Assembly (NCBI RefSeq): GCF_008180865.1
Contig: NZ_VTEX01000001.1
Span: forward strand, 1,327,809-1,391,808
Length of the DNA stretch: 64,000 nt
Direction: 5' to 3'
Source of the DNA: Rossellomorea aquimaris
Lineage (GTDB): Bacteria; Bacillota; Bacilli; Bacillales; Bacillaceae_B
The position numbers and the translations under genes were made by a program. The notes below the pieces were generated by a model. It saw nothing but the letters and a program-made list of their open reading frames with translations, had not been told where the DNA came from and ran no database searches. Positions 42,455-51,112 of the stretch are shown in pieces; positions within the stretch are counted from its first letter, which is position 1, and every line of letters starts with the position of its first letter.

Positions 42455-42554
42455 AATCATTCGCTCCTTTTTCTTCATATGATTGTTCATTTATACTTTT
42501 ATTTGTATAATGAGGACTATTGTTTCATTTACACGTTCATTAGGAGGCCTTTAT

Positions 42555-43232
42555 ATGTTTAATATATGGTTTGGATTAGTCTTCGTTCTCATTACATTCT
42601 CTTTACTTCTGCTTATGTATCGAATGTTTGGACGAACTGGACTGTTTGTATGGATAGGGGTATCCACGATACTTGCTAACTTACAGGTCGTTAAAACGAT
42701 TGAAATTTTCGGGTTGACCGCTACTTTAGGGAATGCCATGTACGGAACAGCTTTTTTAGTAACAGACATACTTAACGAAAAATATGGAAAAAAAGAAGCC
42801 CAGAAAGCGGTGTGGCTGGGTTTCTTCACTTTAATCGTTATGACTATTATTATGCAGCTCGTGTTAGTATTTCAACCACATCCTGAAGATTTCGCCCAAG
42901 AATCTCTGGCAACAATCTTTGGGATCATTCCAAGAATTGCTCTTGGAAGCTTAGTCGCTTACCTCGTGAGTCAATTAACAGACGTGTATATCTTCACGTA
43001 TTTAAAGAGGAAATTCCCTTCAGATTCACAGTTTTGGATTCGCAATAACGGGAGTACGATGGTAAGTCAGCTTTTGGATACTCTTGTCTTCACAAGCATT
43101 GCTTTCCTGGGAGAATATCCGATGGATGTCTGGTTTGAAATATTCATTACTACCTACCTCCTCAAATGGGTCATATCCATTATTGATACCCCATTTGGTT
43201 ATGTAGCAAAACGATTCCCTAAAGATATGTGA
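42555..43232 (+). CDS. ypdP: VUT-family queuosine-precursor transporter YpdP
   Basis: The product is a 225-residue protein with six or so membrane helices, of the YhhQ/VUT family (DUF165), which imports queuosine precursors. Conserved polar residues sit in ATLGNAMYGTAFLVTDILNEKYGKKEA (about 56-82) and QFWIRNNGSTMVSQLLDTLVFTSIAF (about 160-185). The ATG at 42555 follows TTAGGAGG; the in-frame ATG at 42483 has no site. No preQ1 riboswitch was recognised upstream. A terminator follows. Confidence 0.9.
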   Translation: MFNIWFGLVFVLITFSLLLLMYRMFGRTGLFVWIGVSTILANLQVVKTIEIFGLTATLGNAMYGTAFLVTDILNEKYGKKEAQKAVWLGFFTLIVMTIIMQLVLVFQPHPEDFAQESLATIFGIIPRIALGSLVAYLVSQLTDVYIFTYLKRKFPSDSQFWIRNNGSTMVSQLLDTLVFTSIAFLGEYPMDVWFEIFITTYLLKWVISIIDTPFGYVAKRFPKDM

Positions 43233-43241
43233 TAGTTGGAT

Positions 43242-43277
43242 AGAGCCTGGGGATCTGGTTTTCCCCAAGCTCTTTTA
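43242..43277 (+). terminator. Intrinsic terminator of ypdP
   Basis: AGAGC-CTGGGGA and TCCCCA-AGCTCT form a two-part stem followed by UUUUA. Confidence 0.75.
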
Positions 43278-43370
43278 TAGAAGGGATGAATCATGGATTC
43301 TTACTCCCTGCCTTCTATTTTATATGCTACTATAAACTTATTCTAAAGATGTACTTTGAGGTGAACTCAT

Positions 43371-43757
43371 ATGATCGAAGTGAATATTGATGGAGCAAGT
43401 GCTGGTAACCCCGGGCCAAGTGGAGCCGGTATATTTATTAAAGACAACGGAAAAGTGGAAAAACACGCCATTCCTTTAGGGGTCATGGATAATCATGAGG
43501 CTGAATTTATAGCCTGCAGGAAAGCTCTGGAGATCTGTTTAGAAAAACATGCTGATACCGTTTGGCTGAAAAGTGATTCTCAAGCTGTCGTTCATGCGAT
43601 TGAAAAAGAGTTTGTAAGGAATATTCAATATAAACAGTTGCTCGATGATATATTGGACTTGACCAAGCAAGTAGACCTTTTCTTCGTTAAGTGGATACCC
43701 AGTAAGGAAAATAAAGCTGCAGATGAGCTGGCCCGAAAAGCTATTCATCTGAACTAA
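43371..43757 (+). CDS. ypdQ: RNase HI-family protein YpdQ
   Basis: The product is a 128-residue RNase H fold protein. MIEVNIDGASAGNPGPSGAG holds the first catalytic Asp, NHEAEFIACRKAL the Glu, KSDSQAV the second Asp, and NKAADELARKA the fourth acidic residue, so the DEDD site looks complete. There is no N-terminal hybrid-binding domain. In B. subtilis YpdQ is annotated as an RNase HI-like protein whose activity has been doubted. TTGAGGTG precedes the ATG. Confidence 0.88.
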   Translation: MIEVNIDGASAGNPGPSGAGIFIKDNGKVEKHAIPLGVMDNHEAEFIACRKALEICLEKHADTVWLKSDSQAVVHAIEKEFVRNIQYKQLLDDILDLTKQVDLFFVKWIPSKENKAADELARKAIHLN

Positions 43758-43830
43758 AGAGTGAAATAGGAGGCCGATTGGTGGCTCTCCCATTTTTTAT
43801 GGTGTGAAGTTTGGGATCGAATGGAATTGC

Positions 43831-43935
43831 TTTGATTTATCGACCGTTATCTGGATTTATCGACCGTTATTCAAATTTATCAACCGTTCTTTCATTTTAT
43901 CAACCATATTTTCAATATACCGACCGTTCTACAAA
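43831..43935. repeat. Five-copy tandem repeat with exact 20-bp period
   Basis: Five consecutive 20-bp units begin at 43831, 43851, 43871, 43891 and 43911, with a weak sixth at 43931. The first two share GATTTATCGACCGTTAT; the others read AATTTATCAACCGTTCT, ATTTTATCAACCATATT and AATATACCGACCGTTCT. The 20-bp period is not a multiple of three, so it is a DNA-level and not a protein-level repeat. It follows ypdQ directly. Confidence 0.85.
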
Positions 43936-43942
43936 AATCGAC

Positions 43943-44178
43943 TGGCTCACAGACCCATACCAACAAAACAAAGACCATCAAAAAAGAAGCAATCCCTTTC
44001 TGATGGTCTCATGTCTTATGCTTATCGGGTCTGACCAAGCCGCCTACGCTTTTCTATTGTCCAGCTTCGGCGCCTAGACCCTCGAGATCATAAGTCAAAC
44101 CACCCAAAAAGGCAAAGAGCACCTTTCCGGGTGGTTCGTCTTATGCTTGTCGGGTCTGACCAAGCCGCCTACGCTTTT
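43943..44178 (-). repeat. Hairpin repeat B, two units in minus orientation
   Basis: A full 125-bp unit (44178-44054) starts immediately after the stop codon of the gene at 44179, and a diverged second unit follows (44053 to about 43943). In unit 1 AGACCC pairs with GGGTCT and AACCACCC with GGGTGGTT around the tip GGAAAGGTGCTCTTTGCC. In unit 2 AGACCC/GGGTCT is kept but the inner arm has become GACCATCA/TGATGGTC. Confidence 0.85.
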
Positions 44179-44445
44179 CTAGGCCAATCCCTGATTCACC
44201 ATCCATCTCAGCGCTTCTTTTCGGGATGGGATGTTTTGGGAATGAAGTCTTTCTAATATGGACATGTAAAAACTGCTATCGAATTGTTTTTGAGCTTTTA
44301 ATGTGATTTCAATGGCGCTATTGACCAGTTCATCCGGGGCATCTGTGTATTTTTTACCAAAATAGATGAAGCCAATTGCGTCTTCTTGAAATTTGAAGCC
44401 TTTGTTTTCAAGATCTATGAGAAATTCTTCGGTTGTCTTTTTCAC
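44179..44445 (-). CDS. Small conserved-looking protein of unknown function (possibly DUF6123)
   Basis: The product is 88 residues. The GTG at 44445 follows AGGTGAGGAG and gives MKKTTEEFLIDLENKGFKFQ. Other segments are GFIYFGKKYTDAPDEL and SRKEALRWMVNQGLA. The overall pattern reminds me of DUF6123, but I am not sure. It is a soluble helical protein. The stop codon is followed at once by a hairpin B repeat in the same orientation, which may serve as its terminator. Confidence 0.65.
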   Translation of the reverse strand: MKKTTEEFLIDLENKGFKFQEDAIGFIYFGKKYTDAPDELVNSAIEITLKAQKQFDSSFYMSILERLHSQNIPSRKEALRWMVNQGLA

Positions 44446-44479
44446 GTTTCTCCTCACCTTATCGCCACTTTGTCTTCTC

Positions 44480-44968
44480 TTATCTTACAGAAAATTTTTT
44501 CTTTTGCCTATCCTTTTTAGAAAACAGGAAGGCAATGTAGCCCATAAATGAACCAAGTAATGCCCCTCCGACTACTTCTTGAGGTTGATGTCCCAGCATT
44601 TCTTTCAGTCGCTTTGGCTTTTTCTCTTCGAATTCTACCGCTTCTTTATCATGAGCTTTGCGAACGAGCTCATCCAAACTATTCACTTTAAGGGTCAGTT
44701 CACCCGTTTGTCTTCGGATTCCTTGTGCATCGTACATGACGATTAGACCAAAGATAAATGAAAGAGCAAAGTCAATGGTTCTGCCCCCCCTCTTTAAGGC
44801 AATAAATGTTGTTAACGAAGCAACCCCTGCACTATGAGAACTTGGCATTCCCCCTGTTTGGAAAAATAGCTCAGGTTTCCATTCCTTCTTTTTTAAAAAG
44901 TGCAGTGGTATCTTCAGACCCTGTGCGAGAGCTATACTGATAAGTGCTGTAACAATCCCTTTATTCAC
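44480..44968 (-). CDS. Divergent PAP2-family membrane protein (YuiD-like)
   Basis: The product is a 162-residue protein of the divergent PAP2 family (DUF212). The segment FFQTGGMPSSHSAGVASLTT (about 36-55) carries the SH motif of acid phosphatases, VMYDAQGIRRQTGE is conserved, and GHQPQEVVGGALLGSFMGY holds the last His. It has about four membrane helices. The family is related to lipid phosphatases, but the substrate is unknown. It is divergent from sspL. Confidence 0.88.
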   Translation of the reverse strand: MNKGIVTALISIALAQGLKIPLHFLKKKEWKPELFFQTGGMPSSHSAGVASLTTFIALKRGGRTIDFALSFIFGLIVMYDAQGIRRQTGELTLKVNSLDELVRKAHDKEAVEFEEKKPKRLKEMLGHQPQEVVGGALLGSFMGYIAFLFSKKDRQKKKFSVR

Positions 44969-45075
44969 CCTTACACCTCCCTGCCTTTAGTTTGTCCTAA
45001 AATTCTCTGCACATAGGATATTTATTATGAACATAGCCAAAATAATAATGATTACAGAAAAGGAGGGGTTTCGGT

Positions 45076-45213
45076 ATGACAAAAGGAAATAACAAAAACA
45101 AAGGTAGAAATGCCAAAAGCGTGAATCCACAAGGAATATCACAGGATGCAGAATTTGCCATGGAGCCGAAGAGCCAATTGGAAAATGCGGCTAAGAAATC
45201 GAATACAAAGTAA
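45076..45213 (+). CDS. sspL: Small acid-soluble spore protein L
   Basis: The product is a 45-residue, very polar Asn/Lys-rich protein (MTKGNNKNKGRNAKSVNPQG ... AAKKSNTK). The NPQG core and the C-terminal AKKSNTK match the SspL family of minor spore proteins, made in the forespore under sigma-G. AAAGGAGGGG lies upstream of the ATG. It is found next to ypcP and ypdQ as in B. subtilis. Confidence 0.85.
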   Translation: MTKGNNKNKGRNAKSVNPQGISQDAEFAMEPKSQLENAAKKSNTK

Positions 45214-45225
45214 GCATTTCCACGT

Positions 45226-45262
45226 AAAAAGTGTCAGGGGCCAAACGGATCCCTGACACTCC
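45226..45262 (-). terminator. Intrinsic terminator of ypcP
   Basis: On the minus strand GTGTCAGGG and CCCTGACAC form the stem followed by UUUUU. It may also block sspL from the other side. Confidence 0.8.
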
Positions 45263-45271
45263 TATAAATGG

Positions 45272-46171
45272 CTAGCTTGTGGCAACCATCACATTAGAAC
45301 CTACTAAATATCTTCTAAGCACCTTCAACTCTAATTCGTCCACAAATGAAAGAGTTTCATGAGCTACGTTATTCCACCGAGCTTCCTCTACCGAAACAGA
45401 CAGGGGCACACCACAGTGAATCTCGGCTAACTTTCTTGAAACATGAAGCATGTCAAGGTCGGCTTCAATCTTTTTCTGTTGGGATGGGGTTAACTTGTGC
45501 AGGTTCTCGAGTATACCTGAGATATCCTTATATTGTTGAATCAGCTTTAATGCCGTTTTCTCTCCGATCCCTTTTACCCCGGGATATCCATCACTTGTAT
45601 CACCCATTAATGCTTTCACATCAATAAACTGCTGAGGAGTAATTCCTCTCTCTTCCACAAAAATCTCTTTCGTATAGGTTTGATAGTTACCAAAGCCTTT
45701 TTTCAAGAGCATAATGTCAATATTGTCGTCCAAAAGCTGCAGGAGATCCTGATCACCGCTTAGAACGGATACTTTGCGATCGGTTTGATGAATTTTGGCA
45801 AGAGTCCCAATACAATCATCTGCTTCGTAACCAACTACACCCACATTCGAAAGATTGAATCCTTCTGCCACCTCTTTTGCAAGATCAAATTGAGGGATCA
45901 GTTCAACTGGTGGTGCATTCCGATTCGATTTATAGTCATTGAATACTTCATTACGGAATGTCTGACTCCCCATATCCCAGCATACTATGATATGTGTAGG
46001 CTTTACATGATCCGCCGCCATCAGTAAATGCTTCATAAACCCCTGAACTCCATTAGTGGGAAGTCCTTTTGAGTTCATCATGAATTGACCCGTTACAGCT
46101 GTTGCAAAAAAAGATCGAAATAATAGTGCCATACCATCTATAAGTAATAAATGCTCATTTTTATTATTCAA
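45272..46171 (-). CDS. ypcP: 5'-3' exonuclease YpcP (FEN/ExoIX type)
   Basis: The product is a 299-residue protein homologous to the N-terminal nuclease domain of DNA polymerase I. Metal-binding acidic residues lie in HLLLIDGMALLFRSFF, YEADDCIGTLA, LSGDQDLLQL and MGDTSDGYPGVKGIGEKTA; the last is the helix-hairpin-helix. It probably removes RNA primers or flaps during lagging-strand synthesis, overlapping PolA. The start is a TTG with GAGGAG 8 nt upstream. Confidence 0.9.
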   Translation of the reverse strand: MNNKNEHLLLIDGMALLFRSFFATAVTGQFMMNSKGLPTNGVQGFMKHLLMAADHVKPTHIIVCWDMGSQTFRNEVFNDYKSNRNAPPVELIPQFDLAKEVAEGFNLSNVGVVGYEADDCIGTLAKIHQTDRKVSVLSGDQDLLQLLDDNIDIMLLKKGFGNYQTYTKEIFVEERGITPQQFIDVKALMGDTSDGYPGVKGIGEKTALKLIQQYKDISGILENLHKLTPSQQKKIEADLDMLHVSRKLAEIHCGVPLSVSVEEARWNNVAHETLSFVDELELKVLRRYLVGSNVMVATS

Positions 46172-46235
46172 TTCTTACACTCCTCATCGCTCATTCTCGT
46201 TTTTGTTCACTTTATAAAGTATAACATATACGAAT

Positions 46236-46284
46236 AAATAGCTAATTGGAAAAGTGATGAACCTTTTCCAATTAGCTATTCGCC
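46236..46284 (-). terminator. Terminator after the sulfurtransferase gene
   Basis: AATAGCTAATTGGAAAAG and CTTTTCCAATTAGCTATT form an 18-bp perfect stem with an 8-nt loop, followed on the minus strand by UAUUCG. The strong stem compensates for a weak U-run. Confidence 0.75.
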
Positions 46285-46285
46285 T

Positions 46286-47116
46286 TTATTCCTTCTCAAC
46301 CGTGTGATTCTCATAGGACACCCAATCACTGTAGCTTCCAACATAAAGTTTCACATGATTGAATCCTGCTTCCTTAAGAGATATGAAATTAGGGGTCGCT
46401 GTTACACCTGAACCGCAATAGACAATCACTGGCTCATTTTTATTAAGATGGGCGAATCGATCATACTGCTGTTCTCCTTGAATAAAATATCCATCCTTCA
46501 CACCCTCGGTCCATGGAAGATTGGTGGCTCCTGGAATATGACCCGGGATGCGGTCTATCGGTTCTTCTTGGCCTAAGTATCTTTCCCTGCTGCGGGAATC
46601 GATTAAAGGAGTGTCTCGAACCCCATCTGCGATACTCCTCACCTCATCCAGAGAAGCTACAATCGTTTCATTAAAGCTTGGACGATAGCTTTTTGAAGGG
46701 TACACAGGTACGGTCGATTCTGTTTTCCCTCCAGCCTTTTCCCAAGCTGCAAATCCACCATTTAAGATATATACCTTCTCATGTCCAATATATTGGAACA
46801 ACCACCAGCAGCGGCCTGCGAAGGCACCTTCCTTTTCATCATAAATGACAACCGCTGTATCATTATCAATACCGACATCCTCCACCTTGCGCAAAAAGTT
46901 CTTCATATTCGGAAGGGGATGGCGGCCCCCATGCTTTTTCACATATCCTGATAAATCCTTTTCTAAATCGAAAAATACGGCTCCCGGAATATGATTCTCT
47001 TTGTACCTCTCCCGCCCCTCTGCCGGGTTTCCCATAGAAAATCGACAATCAATGATTCTTAGATCCTCATCATGAATATGACCTCTCAGCCAATCCGTAT
47101 CGATAATTGCCTTCAT
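46286..47116 (-). CDS. Two-domain sulfurtransferase (rhodanese/3-mercaptopyruvate type)
   Basis: The product is a 276-residue tandem rhodanese. The N-terminal domain (DCRFSMGNPAEGRERYKENHIPGAV) is structural; the C-terminal domain has the active-site loop CGSGVTA (about 238-244), which is the loop seen in 3-mercaptopyruvate sulfurtransferase-like enzymes rather than CRKGVT. It probably transfers sulfane sulfur from thiosulfate or mercaptopyruvate. It overlaps the Cys-rich gene upstream by 4 bp. Confidence 0.9.
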   Translation of the reverse strand: MKAIIDTDWLRGHIHDEDLRIIDCRFSMGNPAEGRERYKENHIPGAVFFDLEKDLSGYVKKHGGRHPLPNMKNFLRKVEDVGIDNDTAVVIYDEKEGAFAGRCWWLFQYIGHEKVYILNGGFAAWEKAGGKTESTVPVYPSKSYRPSFNETIVASLDEVRSIADGVRDTPLIDSRSRERYLGQEEPIDRIPGHIPGATNLPWTEGVKDGYFIQGEQQYDRFAHLNKNEPVIVYCGSGVTATPNFISLKEAGFNHVKLYVGSYSDWVSYENHTVEKE

Positions 47117-47295
47117 GATATTATCCCCCTCTTCTTCATTAATGCCAGTACTTCCTCCTTAGGTTCCCAGCAAGAGAATTGATAAGTGGTTTTGGTTTCA
47201 TAGCCTAGTCGGGAACAGAAATAGGAGGTCTTCTGATCAGTCTTGATTCCTCGAATGTGAATACATGTAGCACAGCAATGATAAGTATTCGCCAC
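47113..47295 (-). CDS. Cysteine-rich small protein of unknown function
   Basis: The product is a 60-residue protein with Cys at about 7, 8 and 11 (CCATC), 27 and 42, giving a probable zinc or Fe-S site: YHCCATCIHIRG, YFCSRLGY, FSCWEPKE. I do not recognise the family with certainty. It overlaps the sulfurtransferase start by 4 bp (ATGA), so the two are translationally coupled, and follows dynA by 20 bp. The coupling to a sulfur-transfer enzyme hints at a role as sulfur acceptor or partner, an inference only. Confidence 0.75.
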   Translation of the reverse strand: MANTYHCCATCIHIRGIKTDQKTSYFCSRLGYETKTTYQFSCWEPKEEVLALMKKRGIIS

Positions 47296-47315
47296 GACCT
47301 TCCTCCTTCTTTTCT

Positions 47316-50300
47316 TTAAGCTTGAATCTGTTCTAGTTGCTTCAAATCATACTTTAGCTTGTTCAGGTCCTGAACGGTCTCTAAAGCCTCCATATTTGAA
47401 TTGATCTGCTCCATCACCTGAATCAACATTTCTTCTTTAAGTGTGTCAAACTCTCTGTTTAAATACGAAACACCCCAATCTTCCAGCCGTTCCTGCTCCT
47501 GTTCTAAATAGCTATCTGCAGGCTCTTGAAGTAATGCTTCCAATTTTTCCTGAACAATCTTTTTTCCGCCTTGTTCAAAGAAATGCTTCGGATTCTTAAA
47601 TGAAGAAAAGGCTTCTTCGAATAGTCGCAGCTCTGTTTGTTTAAATGCGTTCTCAAATTCAATGGTGCTTTCGTTTTTGTAGTCCTGAGGAGATAATACC
47701 AGTTCTTTCTCAACCTGTTGAATCATTTCTCCAAGGACCAACCACTGCTCAGTCAGTATTTTCTGAATGAACTGCTGAATGCGAAGAGAAGTGGCTCTCA
47801 TTTCCTGTGCCAGATCAAATCCGATACTTGCAAGAAATTCCTTCAATCCTTCCTTTATCGCTTGGGATTGGTTGGAGTATTGCAGAAACAATCCTGAATG
47901 GAAGGCTTCCTTATAAAAATCGGATACCCGGAAAAATACCCTTTGCTTCACATAAAACACAAGTTCCTTGGATTCTTGATGCATTTCGACCTCAAGTGGG
48001 TGGACGGATTTGGTATCGATAAGTGAGCGAACCTCATCCTTTGCATCTTTCAGCTCCTGTTTGCGTACTTCCTTGTATGTTTTATCACTTGAAGCCGTAT
48101 GAATATATTGTTTAAATCGTTGCAGGCCTCTATCCCATTCACTGAGAGCGGACTCAATACTCATGCTCACTAATTCATTCTGTATAAAAGTTTTGAATTC
48201 CTTCTTAAATATATCCATTCCTGACTTTTCAGAATCTGATTCTCTAAGAGCCTGAAGAGAAGATACTCCAAAGATCCTTGGAAAACGGATTCCATATTGA
48301 ATCAGCTGCGTCTCCACATAGTCGATCACTTCATTTTTTTCTTCCTCGTCGCTTGCAAGATCGATGGCATTGACGACAAAGAACATTTTATCTAATTCAA
48401 ACGTGTCCTTCACCCGGCCCAATTGAATGAGGAATTCACGGTCTGCCTTGGCAAATGCATGGTTGTAATAAGTCACAAATAGTATCGCATCCGCATTTTT
48501 GATATATTCAAATGCTACTCCCGTATGACGTGCATTAATTGAATCTGCTCCTGGTGTATCGACGAGTGTGATTCCCTGCCTTGTAATATCACAATCGTAA
48601 TAGAGATCGATGGATTCCACAAAACAAGCTTGAGCTTCATCCGCCACAAACCCTCTATACTCTTCAAGATTGGCCTTTATTCTCATTCCAAGACTTCCTT
48701 TAAAGGCCGGATAACCATTATAAAAAGCCTGCAGGAATGAAAGATGTACATTTTCCTTACCGCTTCCTTCACTCGTTAAAGCAGGGACAACCTCCATAGC
48801 TTCATCCAGTGTTGAAACACTGCGATTGAAATAGGATAGGGAATGGGCAATGTCTTGAAATAGCTGGTCGTACGTCTTGATTTGGACGTGAGCGGTCTCA
48901 TGCTCACCGACTTCTGATACGGGATTGATTCGATTGATGGAGGCCGTTGTCGGATTCGGACTCACCGGGAGTATTTTCTTCCCTAATAGTGCATTGGCAA
49001 ATGATGATTTCCCCGCACTAAACGCACCGAATAATGCGATGGTAAAGGATTGATTGGACAGCCGCTCTTTCTTTCCTTCTAATAAATCTGCCGTCTTTCC
49101 AAAACCTTTGTATCTCCTGAATACGCTGGTCATCGTTTCTAAACGTTCGATAACCTGTTCAATAGAAGCTTGTAGGTCTTGGTGTGGCTTAGGCGAAATC
49201 TCTTCCCTTGTTCGAATTGTTTTCTCTTTCTGAGCAGTCTCAATGTCAGGTGCAGTAATATAATCTTCCGCTGTTGCTTTCCATTTCCCTATCCATTGTT
49301 TGATCACAAGATCAGCCTGTCTTTGATCGACCTTAACACTCATTAACTTTCCAAGTTGAGCGACCTTCTCTTCATGCAATGTGTTCCATTGATAGATGAA
49401 TGCTGTTTTCTTTTGGAGTTCCTTAAGGTCTTCCTCTAAAGCTGAATTCTCTTCTGAAGAGGCGCTTTCAATTTCATTCAAAGTATCTTCAATTAAATCA
49501 TTTGTATAGGCCCTGGCTTTCCTCTTTAACTCCTCAGAAAGATCATCACAGTATTGGAGGACGTAATCACTCGTTATTCCTGCACCAGGTTTGATCATAT
49601 CCATTAGGAATTGTTCATCCACTTCCAGAGATAATTGATCCCACTTGATGCGTTGGTCTGATGAAGGACTGTATTCTTTCAGCATGTGTTTTCCCAATGT
49701 CTTAAGATGCCATTCTAATTGAGACTCGACCCGTGTATTTATATCGTCTTTAAACTTCTGGATCCTGACCGTTTTTTCATCTTCTGTTTTTTGTTTTGAA
49801 AATAAAAATCCTACTTTAAAGTCTGATTGTCTGCTTTCCAGAAAATCCTTCGCTAATTCTCTCGTTTCAAACGGCATTAAATACGCATTTTTCAGGATTT
49901 CCCTTCTTTCTTCTTCAAAATGCTCTTTTATCGCTTTTACGTTCCCTCTTGCTAATGTTTCAATTAAATTTTTCTCAGTCTGAAGAAGGGAATCTTTGTC
50001 ATTCCATTCTTCGGGTGTCAGGATGTTTCTTCCTTTTTCCTCGATTTTTCCGAGCTCTTCCTCATACCACTTTTCATGCTCAGACCTCAATTGGGAGATG
50101 GCCGATTCTGCAGAAGCTTCAATCAGTTCACTTTTCTTCATCACCTGCTCTTCAATCAAAGATTCTAATTTTTCAAGATCATTATGAGGATGATGTGGAG
50201 CTTTTAAACTTGTAAAAAACATCCCATTGGGTACAACACCCCAAGATGCAAAGGAATTCTCTACACTTTCTTTAAAGTCGCTGAATGACAATTCTTCTTC

Positions 50301-50933
50301 CTGGTGTTTATCAATCTGATTTACAATGAGATACAGCTTGACTCCATGACGGATCATTTCCTTTGTGAACTCGAAGTTCACCTGAGATTGAACATGGTTA
50401 TAATCCATCACATAAAAGACGGCGTCGGCGAGATGGATGGCCGATTCCGTTGACAATCTGTGGGCATCATCCGTACTGTCTACACCCGGTGTATCTAAAA
50501 TGGATACACCCTCGGGCATCTCACTTTTGCTACGACCTATTTCAACAGAGTATACTTCCTCACCGTTTTTGCAGAAGTCCCTAATGGTGGCAAACTCATA
50601 CGGTGCCTGAAAGTATAGGTTCTGGGAATGATGATAATGAATTTTTGCGAAATCCGTTGGTGCATGGTGCACCTTTACTAAATTTGCACTGGTAGGAATC
50701 GGACTAGACGGGAGGATTTCTTCTCCCATTAAGTGATTGATCATCGTTGACTTCCCTGCAGAGAAATGGCCGCAAAAGGCTAGAATCAATTCATCATTGT
50801 GTAATTTCTCTGCTAATCTTTCTACCTTTGAAGCCCGCTCGTCGTCTCCGGATTGAAGGAACCGATCGTGGTAGGCTGTAAGTTGTTGCAATGTATTATG
50901 TAATTGTGTACTTTTATGCTTTATCTGACTCAT
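47316..50933 (-). CDS. dynA: Dynamin-like membrane-remodelling GTPase DynA (fused tandem dynamin)
   Basis: The product is a 1205-residue fusion of two bacterial dynamin units, like B. subtilis DynA (YpbR). Unit 1 has the P-loop GHFSAGKST (about 56-64), SILDTPGVDS and NQID; unit 2 has GAFSAGKSS (about 642-650), TLVDTPGADS and NAID. Long helical stalks follow each GTPase domain. Hydrophobic paddle-like segments lie in between. In B. subtilis the protein tethers and fuses membranes and helps cells resist membrane stress. AAAGGAA precedes the ATG. Confidence 0.95.
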   Translation of the reverse strand: MSQIKHKSTQLHNTLQQLTAYHDRFLQSGDDERASKVERLAEKLHNDELILAFCGHFSAGKSTMINHLMGEEILPSSPIPTSANLVKVHHAPTDFAKIHYHHSQNLYFQAPYEFATIRDFCKNGEEVYSVEIGRSKSEMPEGVSILDTPGVDSTDDAHRLSTESAIHLADAVFYVMDYNHVQSQVNFEFTKEMIRHGVKLYLIVNQIDKHQEEELSFSDFKESVENSFASWGVVPNGMFFTSLKAPHHPHNDLEKLESLIEEQVMKKSELIEASAESAISQLRSEHEKWYEEELGKIEEKGRNILTPEEWNDKDSLLQTEKNLIETLARGNVKAIKEHFEEERREILKNAYLMPFETRELAKDFLESRQSDFKVGFLFSKQKTEDEKTVRIQKFKDDINTRVESQLEWHLKTLGKHMLKEYSPSSDQRIKWDQLSLEVDEQFLMDMIKPGAGITSDYVLQYCDDLSEELKRKARAYTNDLIEDTLNEIESASSEENSALEEDLKELQKKTAFIYQWNTLHEEKVAQLGKLMSVKVDQRQADLVIKQWIGKWKATAEDYITAPDIETAQKEKTIRTREEISPKPHQDLQASIEQVIERLETMTSVFRRYKGFGKTADLLEGKKERLSNQSFTIALFGAFSAGKSSFANALLGKKILPVSPNPTTASINRINPVSEVGEHETAHVQIKTYDQLFQDIAHSLSYFNRSVSTLDEAMEVVPALTSEGSGKENVHLSFLQAFYNGYPAFKGSLGMRIKANLEEYRGFVADEAQACFVESIDLYYDCDITRQGITLVDTPGADSINARHTGVAFEYIKNADAILFVTYYNHAFAKADREFLIQLGRVKDTFELDKMFFVVNAIDLASDEEEKNEVIDYVETQLIQYGIRFPRIFGVSSLQALRESDSEKSGMDIFKKEFKTFIQNELVSMSIESALSEWDRGLQRFKQYIHTASSDKTYKEVRKQELKDAKDEVRSLIDTKSVHPLEVEMHQESKELVFYVKQRVFFRVSDFYKEAFHSGLFLQYSNQSQAIKEGLKEFLASIGFDLAQEMRATSLRIQQFIQKILTEQWLVLGEMIQQVEKELVLSPQDYKNESTIEFENAFKQTELRLFEEAFSSFKNPKHFFEQGGKKIVQEKLEALLQEPADSYLEQEQERLEDWGVSYLNREFDTLKEEMLIQVMEQINSNMEALETVQDLNKLKYDLKQLEQIQA

Positions 50934-51076
50934 TGTAATAGTTCCTTTCTGTTTTCAGAAAAATGGTAACGGTTTTATTTTATCGTATTTATCTCAATTT
51001 CTCTATGAAATCATATCAAGCAAAGGAAATAATGATAACGGTATCAGTATATGCAGAGGTTTTATTGATTGAAAAA

Positions 51077-51109
51077 CAAAAAAGCCCTCTTCCGGAGAAG
51101 AAGGCTTTG
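51077..51109 (-). terminator. Intrinsic terminator of the small membrane-protein gene
   Basis: On the minus strand AAAGCCTTCTTC and GAAGAGGGCTTTTTT pair with one mismatch and end in a U-run. Confidence 0.8.
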
Positions 51110-51112
51110 TAT

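Noticed and set aside
42483..42554. preQ1 riboswitch ahead of the queuosine-precursor transporter
   Set aside because: No H-type pseudoknot pattern or conserved C-rich core was seen in the short leader.
43831..43935. A CRISPR array
   Set aside because: There are no unique spacers between repeats, the units are degenerate and contiguous, and no cas gene is present.
43804..44077. Plus-strand frames with repeated IYRPL/FINRS-type peptides over the 20-bp repeat
   Set aside because: The repeat period is not a multiple of three, the two overlapping frames are equally plausible, and neither has a ribosome site.
47807..50215. Several 60-90-codon frames opposite dynA
   Set aside because: They are shadows of the long dynA frame, without ribosome sites or sensible composition.
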